DNA of 64,000 bases from Mangrovimonas sp. YM274 (GTDB lineage Bacteria; Bacteroidota; Bacteroidia; Flavobacteriales; Flavobacteriaceae). The notes beneath the pieces were generated by a model that was not told the DNA's origin, ran no database searches, and saw nothing but the letters and a program-made list of their open reading frames with translations. The number at the start of each line of letters is the position of its first letter. Within the stretch, counting starts at the first letter, position 1. Positions 26,808-36,222 of the stretch are shown here, one piece after another. Location: the NCBI RefSeq assembly GCF_030908385.1, contig NZ_CP133091.1:779501-843500 (forward strand). Direction: 5' to 3'. The translations under genes were made by a program, and so were the position numbers.

Positions 26808-29447
26808 TTAGTTATTGTCCTTCTCTTTTTTCTTCCCAAATAAGCCTCCCAAAACGTCCTTAACTCCTTCAGTAACGGCATCTTCTGTTTTGCTGCTATC
26901 ACCTGTAGCATTGCTGGAACTATCAGGAGTTTCTTCTTTGGAATTGCCTCCCATCAAACCGCCTAATAGGTCTTTTACTTGATCAGACCCTGAATTGAGG
27001 AGTTTGTTCTTTTGCATTTCCACCAATTGTTTTGTCAAATTGGAAGCGGCGCTTGTTAGGTCTGTGGAAATTTTAGGATTGGCATATGTTCCTCCAATAT
27101 TGGCCGAAACAGGAACGGTCATGTTTTTAACATCCCTGTCGTCCATTTTGGCAAGTAGTTTATTGACATCACTTCCCAAATATTTCGCAGGAACATTAAA
27201 CACCGTATTGTAGGCTAAAGACATGTCAAATCCATGCGATCCGGAAACCTCAATGTCAATGTCTTCATATTTAATATGGAAAGGTTTTACGTTTACTTTT
27301 CCATCGGCAAACTTCAATTTGGTTTTAAGATCCTTTAAATCCAGTTTGTCAAAATCTATAAAGGACATTTCGTCTTTCAACTTGTTCAGTACAGGGCCTT
27401 CTTTTGGTTCTATTTTAGAGGTCAAAAGTTCCATGGCGGCATTTCCCGTTACGGAATTCAAGTCAGGAGCCAAGTCACTGTTAAGCGCTCCAGAAAGATT
27501 GATGCTAGAATTCATCTGGCCTTGTAATGCTTTTGCAATTGGAGCCAATGCTTGAAACAATTGCAGATCATTAAACGATTGTGCAATGTCAAAATTGGAA
27601 GCCCCCAATTTGAAATCGAAGGTTGGGGTCTCCGTTTTGGTAGAAACCGTTCCGTCAATTGCCAACTTGCCTTGGAAAATATCACTGCTCATATCAGACA
27701 GGATGGCCTGTTGGTCTTTAATCGTCAAGGTTCCTTTAACATTTTTAAGGTTTAGGTTGTCATACACAACGGTATTGGCTTGGGCTGAAATTTTGCAATC
27801 CAAAAAGTCTGGAATTTTTAAAGTTTCAGTGGTTTGTGGTTCTGTTTGGGTTTCCGTTTCAACAGAGGTGTCTTCTGTCATAAAATCGTTCACCACAAAT
27901 TTGTTGGAGCTCAAGTTGAAATTCCCTTGAAGTGTCTTGTCACTAAATACAAAGCCCATAAAATTATTAAGAGTTCCAGAGGCCTTGAAGTCAGAATTAC
28001 CCGTTTTGGCATCAAAGGTATTTAGGGAAACACTTTGAGGAGAAAATGACAGGTCGGCCTTTGCAATTTCTATAGGGTTCAGCATGCTTTCCGAAGTAAA
28101 TACAACGTCCGTTATGTTTAAATTTCCATTGGCCTTAATGCGTTCGTAGGCATTTGTTTCCAAGGCATTCATATCGAAAGCCGTTTGTATGTTGGCTTTT
28201 AGGATACCGCTCAGTTCTTCTTCCAATTGCAGCGGGTAAGCCTGGGAGAGGTTTCCTAAATTAAGGGTGCCGTCCACTTTTGCGTTTACGGCCATGTTTT
28301 TGGTTAGGTTTTTAATGGTTGCGGACGATTTGAAGATGTCTTGGTCTATTTTAAAATTCAGAGCATCGATAGCAACAAAAGTGTCGTCCGGATTTCCAGT
28401 GCTGTTTTTAACAGAAGTGTTTATTTGAATGTTCTCTACCCTTTTTGGTAAGTCAGGATATTTAAAGGACGCATTGTTGGAAATCATAGTAATGTCCAAA
28501 GTTGGAATCGTGGTTTCGGAAAGCTGACCTTTTACAATTCCTGATAATTTGAAATCTCCATTGGTTTCTACGCCATTTAAGTCTTTAGCATAGGCTTCTG
28601 GAACCAAGGCTAACAAATCCTTGAATGAAGATCCAGGGTTTTCAAAGGTAATATCCAATTCCTGTGCATTTTCCAATAGTTTTACATAGCCGTCAAAATG
28701 CAATGGCAGGGCGTTGATGTAGCCTTTGTTGTCCTTAAAGGTGTACATGTTCTGTTCTAAATCCAATCCAATAACTGCATCAAGTTTCAAATGCATGTTA
28801 GAGAGGTATTGTGTGCTATCCATAGCCAAGTTGATGAATAGGTCTGTATTGGTGTCCAATTGTGAGCGTTCCGCGGAGAACTGTCCTTTTCCTGAGTGGT
28901 TAAGGTTGGCAACACGTACTTCCATGTTTGAGGCGGCATCCACATAAATCAAGTTGGTATTGCTGATACTGTAATCTTGAATGTCGATAGTGAAATTCCC
29001 GCTGCTTTCTGAAGGAGCGTCTTCGGTTGAAGGTGTGTCGCTTGCTTTAGCGATATCGTAATTGCTGTTCCCTTCTTTATCGGTTAGAATATTCACCAAA
29101 GCCTCATCAATACTAAAACTGCTAATGGCAAGTGGCTCGGTTTCGAAATCCTTAAAAAGTTCCATGATGGACATGTTCAAGGCAATAGATTTTACCGAAG
29201 CTAAGGTTTCGCCTTCAAACGGTGCCAAATTGGTAATGGATAAATTGTCAATGGTGACATGAGCCTTCGGAAAGTTGCTAATAAGACTTAAGTTAACATC
29301 TTCAAATTCAACCTTGGCATTTAGATTGTCATTCAAAGTGGTCTTGATCATGTCCTTGATTTGGGACTGAAACAAAAGTGGAATGGCAACTAGTAAGGCT
29401 ATAATTATTACAATGGTTATTCCAATAATTTTAAATACTTTTTTCAT
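26808..29447 (-). CDS. AsmA-family envelope protein
   Basis: 879 residues. N-terminal membrane anchor (about 5-25, rich in Ile/Val), then an AsmA-type start (IKDMIKTTLNDNLNAKVEFEDVNLSL, FPKAHVTIDNLSITNLAP). Long repetitive beta-strand region; AsmA C-terminal motif in FDFKLGASNFDIAQSF, then ALQGQMNSSINLSGALNSDL. The last 60 residues are low-complexity (SKEETPDSSSNATGDSSK). AsmA-like proteins form periplasmic grooves implicated in phospholipid movement to the outer membrane. Role here is inferred. Not clearly in an operon: about 85 bp follow to the next upstream gene. Confidence 0.87.
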   Translation of the reverse strand: MKKVFKIIGITIVIIIALLVAIPLLFQSQIKDMIKTTLNDNLNAKVEFEDVNLSLISNFPKAHVTIDNLSITNLAPFEGETLASVKSIALNMSIMELFKDFETEPLAISSFSIDEALVNILTDKEGNSNYDIAKASDTPSTEDAPSESSGNFTIDIQDYSISNTNLIYVDAASNMEVRVANLNHSGKGQFSAERSQLDTNTDLFINLAMDSTQYLSNMHLKLDAVIGLDLEQNMYTFKDNKGYINALPLHFDGYVKLLENAQELDITFENPGSSFKDLLALVPEAYAKDLNGVETNGDFKLSGIVKGQLSETTIPTLDITMISNNASFKYPDLPKRVENIQINTSVKNSTGNPDDTFVAIDALNFKIDQDIFKSSATIKNLTKNMAVNAKVDGTLNLGNLSQAYPLQLEEELSGILKANIQTAFDMNALETNAYERIKANGNLNITDVVFTSESMLNPIEIAKADLSFSPQSVSLNTFDAKTGNSDFKASGTLNNFMGFVFSDKTLQGNFNLSSNKFVVNDFMTEDTSVETETQTEPQTTETLKIPDFLDCKISAQANTVVYDNLNLKNVKGTLTIKDQQAILSDMSSDIFQGKLAIDGTVSTKTETPTFDFKLGASNFDIAQSFNDLQLFQALAPIAKALQGQMNSSINLSGALNSDLAPDLNSVTGNAAMELLTSKIEPKEGPVLNKLKDEMSFIDFDKLDLKDLKTKLKFADGKVNVKPFHIKYEDIDIEVSGSHGFDMSLAYNTVFNVPAKYLGSDVNKLLAKMDDRDVKNMTVPVSANIGGTYANPKISTDLTSAASNLTKQLVEMQKNKLLNSGSDQVKDLLGGLMGGNSKEETPDSSSNATGDSSKTEDAVTEGVKDVLGGLFGKKKEKDNN

Positions 29448-29533
29448 AGGTGTTGAGTAGGTTTGTGTAAATATATACGTATAAGGTCATAGATTTGTTG
29501 AGGACCATGAATGTTTAGTAAAACTTTAGGAAA

Positions 29534-30238
29534 TTAGATGAGCTGTAGCTCGTCGTTTAAGTCAAGCTGAAAGCGTTTTTTAATTATGTAAACACCCAGA
29601 TACAATAAGGGCGTATCCAATAGTGCTACGATAACTTTAAATAATACCCCTGATATCAATAGGCCTGTAAAATTGCTCCATTCAATAATATGAAAGGAAC
29701 ACAATAGGAATACAATGGTAAACGTATCTATGAACTGCGAGAACCAAGTTGAAAAATTGTTGCGCAGCCAAAGATACTTGCCTTTGGTGAGTCGTTTCCA
29801 AAAATGGTATACTTGAATGTCAATAAATTGGGCAAATAAATAGGCGAGCATACTGGCGCAAACGGCGATGGCCGAATTCCCAAACACATGGGCAAACGTG
29901 TCATCTTTTACATGCGACCAAGACGTGGCGGGCACGGCATTGGCTACTAAAATGATCAGTAACGAAAATACGGAGGCAAAAATCCCGGTTAGCACCACTT
30001 GGTTCGCTCTTTTTTTTCCGTAAATCTCGCTGATCAAGTCGGTAATCAAAAAAGTGATTGGGTAGGGAAGAATGCCAACTGATATTTCAAAAAGTTTAGT
30101 ATTGAACACCTCGATATTGAGTGGGTACCAATAAAAAAACTTTTGAAAAATGAGGTTGGAAACTACCAATGACGTGATAAATAAAGCTGCCAATATCAGA
30201 TAAATGCGTTGTGCCGCGAGTTTGTCTTTTAAAGTCAT
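29534..30238 (-). CDS. Queuosine precursor transporter (YhhQ/QPTR family)
   Basis: 234 residues with about six transmembrane helices. Family hallmarks: LVVSNLIFQKFF near the N-terminus, PITFLITDLISEIYGKKRANQVV, and the loop WLRNNFSTWFSQFIDTFTIVFL. The family imports preQ0/preQ1 for queuosine tRNA modification. Predicted inner-membrane location. Divergent from folK. Confidence 0.9.
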   Translation of the reverse strand: MTLKDKLAAQRIYLILAALFITSLVVSNLIFQKFFYWYPLNIEVFNTKLFEISVGILPYPITFLITDLISEIYGKKRANQVVLTGIFASVFSLLIILVANAVPATSWSHVKDDTFAHVFGNSAIAVCASMLAYLFAQFIDIQVYHFWKRLTKGKYLWLRNNFSTWFSQFIDTFTIVFLLCSFHIIEWSNFTGLLISGVLFKVIVALLDTPLLYLGVYIIKKRFQLDLNDELQLI

Positions 30239-30311
30239 ATTTTATTTGTGGATAAATACGTTTTGTAAATATAAAGGATTAATATTTCTTTTAGTTACTT
30301 TGACCCTGATT

Positions 30312-31445
30312 ATGGATAAAGCGCACACATTTTACATTGCATTGGGCAGCAATACGGGAGGCCGTTTTCAACATCTTCAAAAGGCTATTAATGTCATTTT
30401 TGAGCGTGTTGGACGGGTAGACCGCATTGCCAAAGTGTACAATACACCTGCTTTGGGATTTGAGGGAGACGATTTTTTGAATACCTGTATTTCGGTGGTG
30501 TCGAAGTTGGCTCCAGAGGAGGTCATGCAAGAATTATTAAGTATTGAAAAAGAGTTGGGGCGCACGCGTTCTGGGCAATCGGGGTATGCATCCAGGCCGA
30601 TAGATTTGGATGTGATTTTAATTGATGATTTGGTGCTGGATTTGGAAAGTTTGATCATTCCACATCCGCGCATGCAGTTACGTCAATTTGTATTGCAACC
30701 CTTGAATGATATTGCTTCGGAGGTGATCCATCCAGTTTTGCAACAAAGTGTTGGAACTTTGACTCGTTTATGTAAAGATGATAGTGACGTACAGCCTATT
30801 GACGCTGTTTTGCAAAATCCGATGGAGGCTTATGGATTTTCATCTAAAAACTATATTGCTATTGAAGGAAATATAGGGGCCGGTAAAACAAGTCTGGCCA
30901 CCATGATCTCTGAAGATTTTAATGCGAAGCTTATTTTGGAGCGCTTTGCCGACAATCCGTTTTTGCCGAAGTTCTATCAAGAACCGCAGCGCTATGCCTT
31001 TGCCTTGGAGATGTCGTTTTTGGCCGATCGCTATCAGCAAATCAGTGATGATTTGTCGCAGTTGGATTTGTTTAGAGATTTTATTGTGAGCGATTATGAT
31101 GTATTTAAATCTTTGATATTTTCAAAAGTGACTTTGGTGGAGGATGAATTTAAACTGTACCGAAAGCTTTTTTACTTGATGTATAAGGATATTGCCAAGC
31201 CTGAACTATATGTTTATTTGTATCAAAAAATAGACAGACTTCAGCAAAATATTCGCAAACGTGGCCGTGATTACGAGCAGCAGATTGAGGATGCATACTT
31301 GGAGAAAATCAATGCGGGGTATTTGGAGTTTTTACGAAATCAAAATGAGCTTAACGTTAAGATCATTGATATCACCGATCGGGATTTTGTAGCTAATAGA
31401 GCAGATTATCTTTGGTTGTTAAAAGAAATAAACGATGGTATTTAA
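30312..31445 (+). CDS. HPPK (FolK) fused to deoxynucleoside kinase
   Basis: 377 residues from ATG 30312 (MDKAHTFYIALGSNTGG). The frame runs open from 30204, but those 36 codons would cross the start of the divergent transporter gene. Residues 1-150 are 6-hydroxymethyl-7,8-dihydropterin pyrophosphokinase, with SRPIDLDVILIDD and IPHPRMQLRQFVLQPLNDI. Residues about 175-377 are a dNK/dGK-type kinase with P-loop GNIGAGKT (186-193), the ERFADNPFLPKFY motif, and the LID segment RLQQNIRKRGRDYE. One polypeptide thus carries a folate-pathway kinase and a nucleoside-salvage kinase. Such fusions occur in Bacteroidota. It overlaps the next gene by 11 bp. Confidence 0.93.
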   Translation: MDKAHTFYIALGSNTGGRFQHLQKAINVIFERVGRVDRIAKVYNTPALGFEGDDFLNTCISVVSKLAPEEVMQELLSIEKELGRTRSGQSGYASRPIDLDVILIDDLVLDLESLIIPHPRMQLRQFVLQPLNDIASEVIHPVLQQSVGTLTRLCKDDSDVQPIDAVLQNPMEAYGFSSKNYIAIEGNIGAGKTSLATMISEDFNAKLILERFADNPFLPKFYQEPQRYAFALEMSFLADRYQQISDDLSQLDLFRDFIVSDYDVFKSLIFSKVTLVEDEFKLYRKLFYLMYKDIAKPELYVYLYQKIDRLQQNIRKRGRDYEQQIEDAYLEKINAGYLEFLRNQNELNVKIIDITDRDFVANRADYLWLLKEINDGI

Positions 31446-31914
31446 AATTGTACAACAAGAGGACATAAAGTTGATAGGGATGCGTGCCAAGGTGTCCTTT
31501 CAAACCATGGGGCCAGAAACCGCAAGGTTAGGCAGGGAGTTGATGCCAAGGCTAGCTGAGATTTCATCCCGAATTGGCGAGTATACTTTGTCGGTTCAGG
31601 TTTATGAGTCTTTTAATTTTGAAACCCTGACACCTCAAACCCAATTTGACAAATGGATTGGTGTTGAGGTGGAAAGTTTTGATAACATGCCAGAAGGTTT
31701 GGAATCTTTAGTAATTAAAGGCGGCAAATACTTTGTGTTCGACTACAAAGGAAGTGTAGCCAATTACCCACCCGTTTGGACATCGGTATTTGAAAAATGG
31801 CTGCCCCAATTGGGATATGCCGTGGATGACCGGCCGCATTTTGAAAAATTGCCGCCATCTTATAATCCGAGACAAGAGGTAAATGAAGAGGAAATTTGGA
31901 TTCCTATTGGTTAA
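31435..31914 (+). CDS. GyrI-like effector-binding domain protein
   Basis: 159 residues consisting only of a GyrI-like (AraC-type effector-binding) domain: KLIGMRAKVSFQ, the middle WIGVEVESFDNMPEGLESLVI, GGKYFVFDYKGS, then VWTSVFEKWLPQLGY and the final EIWIPIG. No DNA-binding domain is attached, so it may bind small molecules or act as a hydrolase or inhibitor rather than a regulator. Translation is coupled to the kinase fusion (11-bp overlap). Confidence 0.85.
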   Translation: MVFKIVQQEDIKLIGMRAKVSFQTMGPETARLGRELMPRLAEISSRIGEYTLSVQVYESFNFETLTPQTQFDKWIGVEVESFDNMPEGLESLVIKGGKYFVFDYKGSVANYPPVWTSVFEKWLPQLGYAVDDRPHFEKLPPSYNPRQEVNEEEIWIPIG

Positions 31915-31936
31915 ATGAGTTACTGTTTGGTGTCGA

Positions 31937-33016
31937 TTACCAAATGGCTTCACCGTTTTCTCCACTCGTTGGTGGTAGCCCTTGACGACTTTTAATGTGC
32001 CAGAAGATGTATTCCTTTTTGTATTCTGAAATTCTTCCAGCTTCATATTCACCCTTAATTAGGGAGTCTATTTCTTTGAAATGTTCTTTAGGAGCATGAA
32101 CAAAAATCATATATGATTTAGACTTGGGTCTATCAAGTCTTTTGTTGTTAGGGAAACCGTATTCTTTTGTTAGATTAATTAGTTTTCGGCTATTCAAGCT
32201 GTCATTTCTTTTTAGAATGGCTAAAACACTATCAATGCTTTTCGTGTAATTTTCAAATTTATCTCCTAGTGCTCCTTTACCTTCAATATGTCTTTTCACT
32301 ACAAATCCATTTTCTAAACCATAGATGGAGTCGATTTTACCTAAACCATGTCTAACTCCTTGGTCTAGGTCATACATTGAGTCAATAACTCGATTAAGAT
32401 AAGTTTGTTCTGTTTGCGAGAGCTCGTAAGATTTAGGGGTTTCAGAGCAAGAGGTTAAATTCAGCATGAAGAAAAGGAGAAGGCAGAGTGCTTTCAACTT
32501 ACTAAACACATCCCAAACCACCACACCGCAACTCACGGAAATATTCAAGGAATGTTTGGTGCCGTATTGGGGAATTTCCAATACCATGTCGCTGGCAGAA
32601 ACTACTTTTTGAGCAACCCCTTTTACTTCGTTTCCAAATACTAGGGCATATCTAGTGTTGGCTTCGGGGGTAAACTCATTCAGCATCACAGCATTTTCAG
32701 CTTGTTCAATGGAAACCACTTTCGCGTTTTCAGCTTGTAGTTTTTCCACGACTTCCATAGTGTCTTTGGCATATTCCCAAGTTACCGTATCGGTACTGCC
32801 CAAAGCTGTTTTATGAATGTCCTTATGGGGAGGTGTGGCCGTAATGCCGCAGAGGTAAATTTTTTCAACCAAAAAGGCATCGCTGGTTCTAAATACCGAA
32901 CCAATATTGTTCAAACTTCTGATGTTGTCCAAGACGATGATGAGCGGTGTTTTTTCTGAGGTTTTAAATTCTTCAACACTCAGGCGGTCCAATTCGCTGT
33001 TTTTTAACTTTCGCAT
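31937..33016 (-). CDS. TrmH/SpoU RNA methyltransferase fused in frame to a lipoprotein
   Basis: 359 residues. Residues 1-173 are a SPOUT methyltransferase with all three motifs: DNIRSLNNIGSVFRTSDAF, LVFGNEVKGV, and IPQYGTKHSLNISVSCGVVVWD. That domain normally ends about where this one reads VFSKLK. Without a stop, the frame continues into KALCLLLFFMLNLTSC, a complete lipoprotein signal with lipobox LTSC, then a charged domain of about 165 residues with weak DUF6624-like features (LTKEYGFP). A TTG at 32497 (codon 174) could start the lipoprotein alone as 186 residues. Either a fusion, or two genes whose stop/start pair was lost. The methyltransferase substrate (rRNA or tRNA) is unknown. Confidence 0.85.
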   Translation of the reverse strand: MRKLKNSELDRLSVEEFKTSEKTPLIIVLDNIRSLNNIGSVFRTSDAFLVEKIYLCGITATPPHKDIHKTALGSTDTVTWEYAKDTMEVVEKLQAENAKVVSIEQAENAVMLNEFTPEANTRYALVFGNEVKGVAQKVVSASDMVLEIPQYGTKHSLNISVSCGVVVWDVFSKLKALCLLLFFMLNLTSCSETPKSYELSQTEQTYLNRVIDSMYDLDQGVRHGLGKIDSIYGLENGFVVKRHIEGKGALGDKFENYTKSIDSVLAILKRNDSLNSRKLINLTKEYGFPNNKRLDRPKSKSYMIFVHAPKEHFKEIDSLIKGEYEAGRISEYKKEYIFWHIKSRQGLPPTSGENGEAIW

Positions 33017-33207
33017 GTGCTTAATTTAGGGTCAAAAATCTGTAGGATAGGGCTATTTTTAGTAGGTTTCAAGCTGCTCGGCCTCATGGAAATTATCAAC
33101 AGGATGTAAATAACTTCTAAGGGTTCCATTTTAAAAACCTTTTAAGAATACCTAAATTAGCAATCTTACAGATGAGGCAAAAATAATACTTATAAATCAA
33201 TTTACCC

Positions 33208-35820
33208 TTGGCAAAAAAAGCTAAAAAAGAAACCCCGTTGATGAAGCAGTACAACAGTATCAAGGCCAAATACCCTGATGCCCTGTTGTTGTTTAGAGTT
33301 GGAGATTTTTATGAGACCTTCGGGGAAGATGCCGTAAAGGCGGCTAAAATTTTGGACATTATTTTGACCAAACGTGGAGCGGGAAGTGAAAGTGAAACGG
33401 AGCTGGCAGGATTTCCGCACCATTCCATGAATACCTATTTGCCCAAGTTGGTAAAGGCAGGGGAACGTGTGGCCATCTGCGACCAATTGGAAGATCCCAA
33501 ACAAACCAAGACTATTGTAAAACGTGGCGTTACCGAACTGGTAACACCCGGAGTGGCTCTTAACGATGATATTTTGCATTCCAAAACCAATAACTTTTTG
33601 GCAGCGGTGTGTTTTGGTAGAAATGTAATGGGCGTGTCGTTTTTGGATGTGTCTACGGGAGAGTTTCTGATTTCGCAAGGAAATGCCGAGTATGTAGATA
33701 AATTGCTTCAAAATTTTAGTCCTAGTGAGGTTTTGGTGTCCAAGCCAAAACGTAACGAGTTCAAAACTGTGTTTGGAGAAGATTTCCATACGTTTTACTT
33801 GGAAGATTGGGTGTTTAAGGATGACTATGCAAATGAAACTCTGTTGAAGCATTTCAATACAAAATCCTTAAAAGGATTTGGAGTAGAAGATCTCTATGAA
33901 GGAATAGTGGCTTCTGGAGCGATTTTGCATTATTTGGGAGAAACGCAGCACCATAAATTACAGCATATCACCTCCATTCAGCGCGTGACACAAAAGGAAC
34001 ATGTTTGGATGGATCGATTTACCATAAAGAATCTGGAACTGTACCATTCCACGAACCAAAATGCGGTGACCTTAGTTGAGGTGATTGACAAAACCATTTC
34101 TCCCATGGGAGGGCGTTTGCTCAAACGCTGGTTGGCATTGCCGTTGGTGGATTTGGGGAAAATACAGGAACGACATGAGGTGGTGGAACACCTTAAAGAC
34201 GAATCGGTGTTACAAGGGAAAGTTCAGGGGCATATCAAGCATATTGGCGATTTGGAGCGTTTGATTTCCAAAGTCGCTACGGGTAAGATCAATCCCCGTG
34301 AGGTCATTCAGCTTAAAAATGCCTTGGAAGCTATTGTGCCTATTAAAGCCATGCTTTCTGGAAGTAGTAATGCAGCGCTTGAAAAACTGGGTAATGCCTT
34401 GCAGATGTGTGAAGAGTTGCGCCAACGTATTAAAGCGACTTTAAATGAAGAAGCGCCTGTAAATATTTTGAAGGGAAATTCCATTTCCTCGGATTATTCA
34501 GCGGAATTGAAAGAGCTACGAGAGTTGTCCACTTCAGGGAAGGATTACTTGGATAACATGTTGGAGCGCGAAAGTGAACGTACCGGGATTACGTCCTTGA
34601 AAATTGCTTCCAACAATGTGTTTGGTTATTATATAGAGGTAAGAAATACGCATAAAGATAAAGTTCCTGCGGAATGGATTAGAAAGCAAACGCTGGTTAA
34701 TGCCGAGCGTTATATAACTGAAGAACTCAAGGAATACGAAGCCAAAATTTTAGGCGCTGAAGAACGCATTTTGGCCATAGAGCAGCAATTGTTCGCGGAA
34801 CTCGTAAGTTGGATTGGTTTGTTTATTCAGCCTGTGCAAAAGAATGCCTCGTTGATTGCCCAATTGGATTGCTTGTGCGGATTCGCCCAATTGGCCTTGG
34901 AACGCAACTATACACGTCCCGAGGTGAACGATACCCATGTTTTGGATATTAAAAATGGAAGGCACCCAGTTATTGAGCAACAGTTGCCTCACGGCGAAGC
35001 CTATATTGCCAATGATGTGTTTTTGGATAGAGACCAACAGCAAATCATCATGATTACGGGGCCTAACATGTCCGGTAAGTCGGCTATTTTAAGGCAAACG
35101 GCCCTCATCGTGCTTTTGGCGCAAATAGGAAGTTTTGTGCCGGCTGAAGCGGCCAGTATTGGACTTACAGATAAGATTTTTACGAGGGTAGGGGCTAGTG
35201 ATAACATTTCTATGGGAGAATCGACCTTTATGGTTGAGATGAACGAAACCGCCTCTATTTTGAACAATGTGTCCGATCGTAGTTTGGTACTCTTGGATGA
35301 GATTGGTCGTGGAACCAGTACCTATGACGGTATTTCCATTGCTTGGGCCATCAGTGAGTATTTGCACGAACATCCAAGTCGGGCTAAAACGCTATTCGCT
35401 ACCCATTACCACGAGCTGAACGAAATGGCAGAAACCTTCGAGCGCATTAAAAACTTCAACGTTTCTGTAAAGGAATTAAAGGACAATGTGCTGTTCTTGA
35501 GAAAGCTTGTAGAAGGCGGAAGTGCCCACAGTTTTGGTATCCACGTAGCCAAAATGGCGGGGATGCCTCAGCAGGTCATTCATCGAGCCAATAAAATTTT
35601 GAAACAATTGGAGAAATCGCATTCCAGTGAGGAGCTTACGGATAAGGTGAAAAACCTCAATGACGAGATGCAATTGAGCTTTTTTAATCTTGATGATCCG
35701 TTGTTGGAGCAGATCCGGGAAGAGATTGTAACTACCGATATTGATACCTTAACACCGGTGGAAGCCCTAATGAAGCTGAACGATATAAAACGTATGTTGC
35801 TGAAAAAGAAACAGGCATAA
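33208..35820 (+). CDS. mutS: DNA mismatch repair protein MutS
   Basis: 870 residues starting from TTG at 33208 ([16 protein letters not shown]). The first ATG, 12 codons in, would remove conserved residues, so TTG is preferred. Mismatch-recognition FYE motif at residues 34-36 ([11 protein letters not shown]); clamp and lever regions; ATPase with Walker A GPNMSGKS (618-625), the [14 protein letters not shown] Walker B and ATHYHEL. This is MutS1, which recognises mismatches and recruits MutL. Divergent from the TrmH fusion gene, with about 190 bp between. Confidence 0.96.
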   Translation: MAKKAKKETPLMKQYNSIKAKYPDALLLFRVGDFYETFGEDAVKAAKILDIILTKRGAGSESETELAGFPHHSMNTYLPKLVKAGERVAICDQLEDPKQTKTIVKRGVTELVTPGVALNDDILHSKTNNFLAAVCFGRNVMGVSFLDVSTGEFLISQGNAEYVDKLLQNFSPSEVLVSKPKRNEFKTVFGEDFHTFYLEDWVFKDDYANETLLKHFNTKSLKGFGVEDLYEGIVASGAILHYLGETQHHKLQHITSIQRVTQKEHVWMDRFTIKNLELYHSTNQNAVTLVEVIDKTISPMGGRLLKRWLALPLVDLGKIQERHEVVEHLKDESVLQGKVQGHIKHIGDLERLISKVATGKINPREVIQLKNALEAIVPIKAMLSGSSNAALEKLGNALQMCEELRQRIKATLNEEAPVNILKGNSISSDYSAELKELRELSTSGKDYLDNMLERESERTGITSLKIASNNVFGYYIEVRNTHKDKVPAEWIRKQTLVNAERYITEELKEYEAKILGAEERILAIEQQLFAELVSWIGLFIQPVQKNASLIAQLDCLCGFAQLALERNYTRPEVNDTHVLDIKNGRHPVIEQQLPHGEAYIANDVFLDRDQQQIIMITGPNMSGKSAILRQTALIVLLAQIGSFVPAEAASIGLTDKIFTRVGASDNISMGESTFMVEMNETASILNNVSDRSLVLLDEIGRGTSTYDGISIAWAISEYLHEHPSRAKTLFATHYHELNEMAETFERIKNFNVSVKELKDNVLFLRKLVEGGSAHSFGIHVAKMAGMPQQVIHRANKILKQLEKSHSSEELTDKVKNLNDEMQLSFFNLDDPLLEQIREEIVTTDIDTLTPVEALMKLNDIKRMLLKKKQA

Positions 35821-35849
35821 AAAAAATAAATATTTTTATTGAAAAAGGC

Positions 35850-35879
35850 TTTGCAATTCTAAGAATTGTTTTAAATTTG
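35850..35879 (+). promoter_or_regulatory. Promoter of the tRNA pair
   Basis: TTTG (35850-35853), an 18-bp spacer and TAAATTTG (35872-35879) match the Bacteroidota consensus. Expected transcript start is near 35886, about 40 bp before tRNA-Gly. Confidence 0.7.
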
Positions 35880-35924
35880 CCCTCGCAATTGAGATAGACG
35901 TTCTTTTAAATAAATTGCTTTATT

Positions 35925-35996
35925 GCGAAAGTAGCTCAGGGGTAGAGCATCACCTTGCCAAGGTGAGGGTCGCGGGTTCAAATCCCGTCTTTCGCT
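35925..35996 (+). tRNA. tRNA-Gly (anticodon GCC)
   Basis: 72 nt cloverleaf: acceptor GCGAAAG / CTTTCGC, D arm GCTC/GAGC, anticodon stem TCACC/GGTGA with GCC at 35957-35959, T arm CGGG-TTCAAAT-CCCG. The 3' CCA is not encoded. Confidence 0.97.
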
Positions 35997-36016
35997 CTGA
36001 ACTATTATGGTATTAC

Positions 36017-36100
36017 GCTGAAGTGGTGGAATTGGTAGACACGTTGGACTTAAAATCCAATGAACATTAGTTCGTGCGGGTTCAAGTCCCGCCTTCAGTA
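36017..36100 (+). tRNA. tRNA-Leu (anticodon TAA)
   Basis: 84 nt class II tRNA with a long variable arm. Acceptor GCTGAAG / CTTCAGT with an end G-U pair, anticodon stem TTGGA/TCCAA with TAA at 36051-36053, T arm GCGGG-TTCAAGT-CCCGC. It is 20 bp after tRNA-Gly and probably in one transcript. No encoded CCA. Confidence 0.97.
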
Positions 36101-36104
36101 CTGC

Positions 36105-36149
36105 AAAAATCCGTAACATGCTTGTTTGTCAAGAAGTTGCGGATTTTTT
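36105..36149. terminator. Terminator after the tRNA pair
   Basis: AAAAATCCGTAAC / GTTGCGGATTTTTT forms a 13-bp stem with one G-U pair and an 18-nt loop, ending in T's. It closes the tRNA transcript and may also stop minus-strand transcription from the cyclase gene. Confidence 0.8.
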
Positions 36150-36222
36150 GTTTTTGTATTTGTACAGTGAATATTTTGTATGTAATAAAAGTTATTCTGA
36201 AAAGGTTCAATTGATAGTTGAC

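Noticed and set aside
30204-30311. Longer N-terminus for the HPPK fusion
   Set aside because: It would cross the start of the divergent transporter gene, and HPPK proteins start close to YIALGSNTGG.
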